Shown here in pieces: positions 4,679 through 7,348 of a stretch of DNA of 7,348 nt. The position numbers and the translations under genes are program-made. Source of the DNA: an uncultured Erysipelotrichaceae bacterium (GTDB lineage Bacteria > Bacillota_I > Bacilli_A > RF39 > UBA660); assembly GCA_902797105.1 (NCBI GenBank), contig CADBRL010000009.1, forward strand, positions 1-7,348, in the 5' to 3' direction. Every line of letters begins with the position of its first letter. The first letter of the stretch is position 1. Below the pieces are notes generated by a model that saw only the letters and a program-made list of their open reading frames with translations, made no database searches and was not told where the DNA came from.

Positions 4679-5869
4679 ATGCAAAAAGATAAAAGATTAG
4701 TAGTAACATTCTTAGTAGTAATATTTGGTGTATTTTTATGTATTCCAAGTAAATTTGTACTTGTTAAAATGGGAATAATGAGTATGAATATGGATAACTT
4801 TTCTGAATATAAAGGAAATATTGAAAAGAATATTGTGGATAAGTTAAATAATATTGTTGGTAAAATAGAAAACAATATTGAAAATAAAGTTATTAATTAT
4901 TTTCCTTTGTATAGTAATTTAAATACGTTGTATCAAAGAGTAAATTTTGTAAGTAATAAGTTATTGTTTAAGGATGTACCTATAAAAACAAATAGTGATG
5001 GTGAATATATATTTTATGATAAAGTAAATGAGTTTTATTATTTAACAAATAAGTATAGTGATGAAGAGCTAGATGTAAGATTAGAAAAACAAGTTAAGTT
5101 TTTTAATGATCTAAGTAATAAAGGAATAAATGTAAATATTTATATACCTACGAGATATGAATTTACTAAATTAAAAGAAAATAATCTAAGTGGGTATATT
5201 GATGAGTTTGTTAATAAACTTGATAGTAAAATAAATACTAGAGTTATGAATGTTACAAGTGTAGATGAGTATAAAAAGTATTTTTATAAAACTGATCATC
5301 ATTGGACAATTTATGGTGCTTTAGATGGTTATCAAGATATTTGTGATTTGTTAGGTATTCAAAAATTAAATGATTTAAATGCTCTAGAACATAAAGAAAA
5401 GAAATATTATGGTTCTCTTGCTAAAACTGCTTTAAATGATAGTATAAATGATTATATTAGTGATGTTGATATAAAACTAGATTATGATGTATATGTAAAT
5501 GGTAAAGAAGCTGATAAATTATTTAAACCTAGAGAAATAAGACTTGATAGAAATTATAAATATTATGATTATTATGTTCAATATTTTAATGGACAATATG
5601 GGAACGTAGTTTATGATTATCATGATGATAATAAAGAAAATTTACTTATTGTTGGTGATTCTTATTCTTGGCAAATTGATTATTTAATAGCTAGTTCTTT
5701 TAATAAAACACATGTTATTAATTTAAGATATGATGAATATAAAAATAAAGGGTTTAATTTAAGTAAGTATGTTAGTGATAATAATATTTCTAAAGTATTA
5801 TTCTTGTATGATGGTGGTTCAAGTATATTTGATCAATATAATTATGATTTTGAAGGGAGAGTAAAATAA
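4679..5869 (+). CDS. Membrane-anchored DHHW/SGNH-type protein, partner of an MBOAT acyltransferase
   Basis: This 396-residue protein has a lysine-rich N-terminus followed by one hydrophobic segment (about 7-25), so it is probably anchored in the membrane with its bulk outside. It carries the signature of the DHHW family: TDHHW (205-209), the YYGSLA motif (243-248), and GDSYS (326-330) near the C-terminus. The last is the GDS nucleophile block of SGNH/AlgX-AlgJ-like esterase-transferases, with the DHHW histidines as the probable rest of the active site. Such proteins usually sit beside an AlgI/DltB-like MBOAT gene and take part in O-acylation of extracellular polysaccharide or cell-wall polymer. 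The substrate here is unknown. The stop codon overlaps the next ATG by one base (TAATG), which points to translational coupling. The middle region (about 40-90) is rich in Asn, Lys and Ile and may be coiled. Confidence 0.85.
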   Translation: MQKDKRLVVTFLVVIFGVFLCIPSKFVLVKMGIMSMNMDNFSEYKGNIEKNIVDKLNNIVGKIENNIENKVINYFPLYSNLNTLYQRVNFVSNKLLFKDVPIKTNSDGEYIFYDKVNEFYYLTNKYSDEELDVRLEKQVKFFNDLSNKGINVNIYIPTRYEFTKLKENNLSGYIDEFVNKLDSKINTRVMNVTSVDEYKKYFYKTDHHWTIYGALDGYQDICDLLGIQKLNDLNALEHKEKKYYGSLAKTALNDSINDYISDVDIKLDYDVYVNGKEADKLFKPREIRLDRNYKYYDYYVQYFNGQYGNVVYDYHDDNKENLLIVGDSYSWQIDYLIASSFNKTHVINLRYDEYKNKGFNLSKYVSDNNISKVLFLYDGGSSIFDQYNYDFEGRVK

Positions 5870-7245
5870 TGGTATTTTCTAGTTTAATTTTCTTATTTTG
5901 TTTTCTTCCAATATTCTTAATTTGTTATTTTGTACCTAAAAAAAGAAAGACAAGAAATATAGTTCTTCTTATATTTTCATTAATGTTTTATGGTTATGGA
6001 GAACCAATTTATGTTCTTTTAATGATATTATCTATTTTAGTTAATTATTATATAGCTTTAGTAATGGATAAAAGTAATAGTAAAAAGAAATGGTTAATAA
6101 CCAGTTTAATATTTAATCTAGGCTTGCTTTTTGTATTTAAATATACTAATTTCTTTTTAGATAATATAAATAATTTGTTTAATTTAAATATTAAATTTTT
6201 AAGTATAAGTTTACCTATAGGAATTAGTTTTTATACATTTCAAATACTTACTTATGTTATTGATGTTTATAAGGGAAAAGTCGATGTTCAAAAAAGTATT
6301 ATTAATTTAGGATGCTATATTAGTGCTTTTCCTCAGCTTATTGCAGGACCTATTGTTAGATATGAAACTGTAAATAGTGAACTTGATGATAGATGTGAAA
6401 ACGTAGAAAATTTTGCAACTGGAATAAGAAGATTTGTTATTGGACTATTTAAAAAGGTTGTAATTGCTAATGAGCTAGCTTATGTTGCTGATACTTTATT
6501 TGCATCTAATATCGCAGAGTTAGGCGTTATTGGTATGCTCGTTGGTGGTATAGCATTTACTTTCCAAATATATTTTGACTTTAGTGGTTATAGTGATATG
6601 GCAATTGGACTTGGTAAAATGCTTGGATTTAATTATTTAGAAAACTTTAATTATCCATATATTGCTCGCAGTATAACTGATTTTTGGAGAAGATGGCATA
6701 TTTCATTATCTACATTCTTTAGGGATTATGTTTATATTCCTTTGGGTGGTAATAGATGTAAAATGATGCGTCATATATTTAATTTATTTGTGGTGTGGGC
6801 TTTGACTGGACTTTGGCATGGTGCTAGTTGGAATTTTGTTTTCTGGGGTCTTTTCTATTTTGTATTATTAGTTTTAGAAAAGTTTGTATTTAAAAATATT
6901 CAAAAATTGCCTAAAGTTTTAGGTCATATTTATACATTTAGTTTAGTTACTTTTGGTTTTATAATATTTTATTTTACTGATACAAGTACTTTGGTGGAAG
7001 CAATTAAAACTTTATTTGGTGCCAATGGTTTGGGTGACTTAAGTGTTTTTACCAGCTTGCAAATAATAAAGGTAAGAACAATAACTATATTTGTTTTAGC
7101 TATATTTGCTTGCACACCAATATTTAAAAATATGCTAGATAAGAAAAATAAAATGAGTGATGTAATTATAATGATAATGTTTTTACTTAGTATTATAAGT
7201 ATTTTGGCATCGAGCTATAATCCATTTATATATTTTAGATTTTAA
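5869..7245 (+). CDS. AlgI/DltB-like MBOAT O-acyltransferase
   Basis: This is a 458-residue polytopic membrane protein with roughly ten hydrophobic segments spread over its length, the normal size for the family. Conserved features in order: LPIGISFYTFQ (115-125), FPQLIAGPIVRY (154-165), IYFDFSGYSDMAIGLG (234-249), DFWRRWHISLSTFFRDYVY (271-289) ending in IPLGG, and LTGLWHGASWNF (312-323). H277 and H317 are the candidate catalytic histidines. MBOATs of this group pass an acyl group, usually acetyl, from the cytosol across the membrane to an extracellular acceptor, here probably the upstream DHHW protein. The start overlaps the upstream stop (TAATG), and AAGGGAG (5853-5859) provides a ribosome binding site within the upstream gene. 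The usual dlt genes (dltA, dltC) are absent from this window, so an AlgI-type O-acetylation pair is more likely than D-alanylation of teichoic acid. A terminator follows at once. Confidence 0.92.
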   Translation: MVFSSLIFLFCFLPIFLICYFVPKKRKTRNIVLLIFSLMFYGYGEPIYVLLMILSILVNYYIALVMDKSNSKKKWLITSLIFNLGLLFVFKYTNFFLDNINNLFNLNIKFLSISLPIGISFYTFQILTYVIDVYKGKVDVQKSIINLGCYISAFPQLIAGPIVRYETVNSELDDRCENVENFATGIRRFVIGLFKKVVIANELAYVADTLFASNIAELGVIGMLVGGIAFTFQIYFDFSGYSDMAIGLGKMLGFNYLENFNYPYIARSITDFWRRWHISLSTFFRDYVYIPLGGNRCKMMRHIFNLFVVWALTGLWHGASWNFVFWGLFYFVLLVLEKFVFKNIQKLPKVLGHIYTFSLVTFGFIIFYFTDTSTLVEAIKTLFGANGLGDLSVFTSLQIIKVRTITIFVLAIFACTPIFKNMLDKKNKMSDVIIMIMFLLSIISILASSYNPFIYFRF

Positions 7246-7285
7246 ATTTCAAAGTGCAAAATTTGCACTTTGAAATTGTTTTTTT
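7245..7285 (+). terminator. Long hairpin terminator after the MBOAT gene
   Basis: A 33-nt inverted repeat (7245-7277) is centred on 7261, with 16-base arms; the inner part GTGC (7254-7257) / GCAC (7265-7268) closes a loop of about seven bases. A run of seven T (7279-7285) follows. It starts on the last base of the stop codon. The U-tract overlaps the -35 region of the next gene's promoter. Confidence 0.88.
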
Positions 7286-7304
7286 GTTATAAAAATGATA
7301 TAAT
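7276..7304 (+). promoter_or_regulatory. Promoter of the downstream gene (probable rplI)
   Basis: TTGTTT (7276-7281) and TATAAT (7299-7304) are separated by 17 bp. TG at 7296-7297 makes an extended -10 (TGATATAAT). Transcription would start near 7311, giving a 20-nt leader with AAGGAGG (7316-7322). The -35 box is built from the end of the preceding terminator. Confidence 0.75.
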
Positions 7305-7330
7305 ATTGTTTACTTAAGGAGGTCTTTTAA

Positions 7331-7348
7331 ATGAAAGTAATTTTATTA
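7331..7348 (+). CDS. rplI: Start of a gene, probably ribosomal protein bL9 (first six codons only)
   Basis: ATG at 7331 follows AAGGAGG (7316-7322) with 8 nt spacing and a consensus promoter. The six visible residues are MKVILL, a common start of bL9 in Firmicutes. rplI often lies close to rpsF-ssb-rpsR, which supports the reading. Adenylate kinase can begin almost the same way, so this rests mainly on context. The gene runs off the window. Confidence 0.5.

Noticed and set aside
4624..4875. Minus-strand open frame of 83 codons
   Set aside because: It is antisense to the N-terminus of the DHHW gene. Its hydrophobic Ile/Leu/Phe/Thr-rich product is the usual artefact of reading AT-rich DNA backwards.
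5869..7245. MBOAT gene as dltB of a D-alanylation operon
   Set aside because: No dltA or dltC is adjacent, and the upstream partner has the DHHW motif rather than the typical DltD layout, so an AlgI-like O-acyltransferase is the better call.
2896..7299. Direct repeat flanking the accessory block (TTGTGATAAAATGAT at 2896 and TTGTTATAAAAATGAT at 7284)
   Set aside because: The likeness is real but short, AT-only in character and coincides with promoter-like sequence on both sides. It is not convincing as a target duplication, and no transposase or integrase is present.
7331..7348. Downstream gene as adenylate kinase
   Set aside because: MKVILL would also fit an adk start, but adk normally lies in the secY region, while rplI is a usual neighbour of rpsF-ssb-rpsR. 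It is kept only as the less likely alternative.

Overview
The window is very AT-rich (about 70-75% A+T outside one short array). It carries strong Shine-Dalgarno sequences (AAGGAGG type), sigma-A-like promoters and intrinsic hairpin/U-tract terminators. The rpsF-ssb-rpsR operon and the C+ (cysteine-containing) form of bS18 fit a low-GC Firmicute or a related gut bacillus/Mollicutes-relative. TGA is not needed as a sense codon in any gene. I cannot name the species.

Layout. (1) 21-1436: a self-contained unit made of a consensus extended -10 promoter, an AAA ATPase of the DUF4143 type with PD-(D/E)XK-like residues in its C-terminal part, and two related hairpins with a GCGGTT core, the second of which looks like a terminator. 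(2) 1490-1706: a 61-residue cysteine-rich protein of unknown function with its own terminator. (3) 1729-2877: a promoter, a structured leader resembling the S6:S18 autoregulatory motif, then rpsF, ssb and rpsR, closed by a terminator. (4) 2899-4517: a structured leader and a full-length Schlafen-AlbA_2 / HATPase_c_4 / winged-helix protein, probably a regulator. (5) 4521-4630: eleven head-to-tail copies of a 10-bp unit, far more GC-rich than its surroundings. (6) 4679-7277: a two-gene, translationally coupled surface-modification operon, with a DHHW/SGNH-type membrane-anchored protein followed by an AlgI/DltB-like MBOAT acyltransferase, then a long hairpin terminator. (7) 7296-7348: promoter, ribosome binding site and first six codons of a gene that is probably rplI (bL9).

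How it fits together. rpsF, ssb, rpsR and (probably) rplI are housekeeping genes that commonly lie close together. Blocks 4-6 sit between rpsR and the putative rplI as about 4.4 kb of accessory DNA. In that block a putative DNA/RNA-binding regulator lies just upstream of a helically phased 10-bp repeat array, and the array abuts the likely promoter of the MBOAT/DHHW pair. The most interesting hypothesis is that the array is an operator or a copy-number-variable switch for extracytoplasmic O-acylation of a surface polymer. The sequence shows the arrangement; the regulatory link is inference.
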